From contig CAWDMC010000014.1 in assembly GCA_963803295.1 (NCBI GenBank), positions 1-64,000 on the forward strand: a stretch of 64,000 nt of DNA, in the 5' to 3' direction. The position numbers were made by a program, and so were the translations under genes. Below, one piece after another: positions 62,833 to 64,000 of this stretch (position 1 is the stretch's first letter; each line of letters begins with the position of its first letter). Under the pieces are notes generated by a model. The model saw only the letters and a program-made list of their open reading frames with translations, ran no database searches and was not told the DNA's origin. This DNA is from CAWDMC01 sp963803295 (GTDB lineage: Bacteria > Acidobacteriota > Terriglobia > UBA7540).

Positions 62833-64000
62833 GGGGACGGGTTTCCGTATTGGTCCTGGCGACAGCGCTGGGATGCGTGGGGCCGTCAGGAGCCCAGGGG
62901 AACCAGACAACAGCACCCCAAGCGCTAACTCTCAACCAGGCGGAAGCCATTGCGCTAAGGAATCACCCCTTGCTTCAGGCGTCACAGCTGAACGCACTCG
63001 CCGCGCGCCAGGTCGTGACGGAGGTAAAGTCAGCATATTACCCGTTCAGCTACGGTAGCATGACTGGTGCGGGAGCCGTGAGTGGAAGCAGGGTTGCGGC
63101 GGGGGCATTGAACAATCCGATTATCTATAACCGCTATTCTGACGGTGTAACGGTGAACCAGCTCATTACCGATTTCGGCCGCACTCACAACCTGGTGGCC
63201 AGCTCGACCCTGCACGCTCAGGCGCAGGAGCAGAACGTGCAGGCATCCCGGGAGGATGTCCTGATTGGCGTGGACCGCGCCTACTATCAATCTCTGCGGG
63301 CTCAGGCGGTACTAAGCGTAGCCACGGAAACCGTAAAAGAGCGTCAGTTGGTTACAGATCAGGTGGCCGAGCTCGCCAAGAGCAAGTTGAAATCGGGGCT
63401 TGACCTGAGCTTCGCCAATGTCAACCTGGCGGAGGCGAAATTGATGCTGGTGCAGGCCCAGAATGATGTCACGGCAGCCTTTGCGCAACTAACCGCCACG
63501 CTTGGTTACCAGGGCGATCGGACGTACTCGCTGGCTGAGGAGCCGACGCCGGCCGCTCCTCCTCCCGACGCCACCGGACTGGTGGCCCAGGCCATGCAGA
63601 ATCGGCCTGAGCTGGTGAGCCTTCGTTACGACAGCGAGTCGGCGCATCGCTTCGCTAAGGCTGAACGCGACCTCTGGTTTCCCACGGTGAGCTTCGCCGG
63701 CACGGCAGGATTGACTCCGTATCGTCAAGTTCCGCTCACCGATCACTACGCCGCAGCCGGCCTGAATGTAAACATCCCGATCTTTAACGGCCGGCTCTAT
63801 TCGGCCCGTGCCGCCGAAGCGCGACTGCGAGCGGAGGCGCAGGACCAGAGTCTTCGCGACGAGGCCAACAGCGTGGCTCGGGACGTTCGCCTTGCATGGT
63901 TGAGCGCTCGGACCGGTTTCCAGCGCCTCAGTCTGACGCAGCAACTGCTGGACAACGCGAATCTGGCTTTGGACCTCGCCCAGAATAGGTACAAACTCGG
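62829..64000 (+). CDS. TolC-family outer-membrane channel (cut by right edge)
   Basis: At least 390 residues, starting MRGRVSVLVLATALGCVGPS with a signal peptide, at an ATGA overlap with the permease. Features: LTLNQAEAIALRNHPLLQAS, VTVNQLITDFGRTHNLVASS, VDRAYYQSLRAQAVLSVATE and, in the second repeat, NVNIPIFNGRLYSARAAEAR and DVRLAWLSARTGFQRLSLTQ. The two-repeat TolC layout is clear; the end of the second repeat runs off the window. It completes the adaptor-permease-channel order of this operon. Confidence 0.93.
   Translation, partial: MRGRVSVLVLATALGCVGPSGAQGNQTTAPQALTLNQAEAIALRNHPLLQASQLNALAARQVVTEVKSAYYPFSYGSMTGAGAVSGSRVAAGALNNPIIYNRYSDGVTVNQLITDFGRTHNLVASSTLHAQAQEQNVQASREDVLIGVDRAYYQSLRAQAVLSVATETVKERQLVTDQVAELAKSKLKSGLDLSFANVNLAEAKLMLVQAQNDVTAAFAQLTATLGYQGDRTYSLAEEPTPAAPPPDATGLVAQAMQNRPELVSLRYDSESAHRFAKAERDLWFPTVSFAGTAGLTPYRQVPLTDHYAAAGLNVNIPIFNGRLYSARAAEARLRAEAQDQSLRDEANSVARDVRLAWLSARTGFQRLSLTQQLLDNANLALDLAQNRYKL

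Overview
The window looks like chromosome from an acidobacterium (Terriglobia-like). This is inferred from the high-GC coding, the PadR-controlled RND efflux operons, palindromic extragenic repeats built on GGCACGGCTGAAGCCGTGCC, the M61 peptidase and PQQ-propeller secretome, and the large number of decaying insertion sequences and integrative elements. No rRNA or marker gene is present to prove the phylum.

Layout. (1) 1-5.98 kb is the end of a conjugative/integrative island: a decayed TraI/TrwC-like relaxase-helicase, an intact VirB11/TrbB-type ATPase, an intact RepB-type primase, frameshifted methyltransferase and zinc-ribbon membrane genes, an excisionase-like HTH protein and a frameshifted tyrosine integrase. 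The integrase lies against the 3' end of tRNA-Met(CAU). (2) 6-22.4 kb is ordinary chromosome: an Slt70-type lytic transglycosylase, two uncharacterised proteins, an M61 peptidase, a TetR regulator, prephenate dehydratase, a PQQ-propeller protein, a phosphoribosyltransferase, and an mrfA/mrfB-like helicase-exonuclease DNA-repair pair separated by an inverted pair of REP-like palindromes. (3) 22.4-29 kb is a landing zone: a truncated integrase whose reading frame runs into tRNA-Gln(CUG), IS21 scraps, a TPR scrap, an ISKra4-type element with a poly-A frameshift site, and an rve-type IS with mirrored subterminal repeats. (4) 29-31 kb holds a DksA/TraR zinc-finger gene, a frameshifted comF and an HNH nuclease. 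(5) 31-39 kb holds a decayed tRNA-Ser, an unclassified 545-codon gene flanked by hairpins, a secreted-protein pseudogene, and a divergent pair of GH71/GH99-like secreted proteins, one of them frameshifted. (6) 39-46.3 kb is a second eroded island: a serine-recombinase scrap, the 3' half of a tRNA-Met, an AbiE-like toxin-antitoxin locus, ssb with an amber codon, a broken tyrosine recombinase, a broken helicase and an alpha/beta-hydrolase scrap. (7) 46.4-53.7 kb (minus strand) is a padR-tolC-RND permease-adaptor operon with a further outer-membrane protein gene downstream. (8) 54-56.6 kb is a NarL-type two-component system and a lone receiver protein. (9) 57-64 kb is a small exported protein, an RraA-like protein and a second RND operon (adaptor, permease, TolC) running off the right edge.

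Together the window shows two tripartite efflux systems set in a chromosome repeatedly invaded at tRNA genes. Most mobile genes are broken by single indels or stops. The long chromosomal genes are intact, which argues for real decay, although assembly error cannot be excluded for single frameshifts such as comF.
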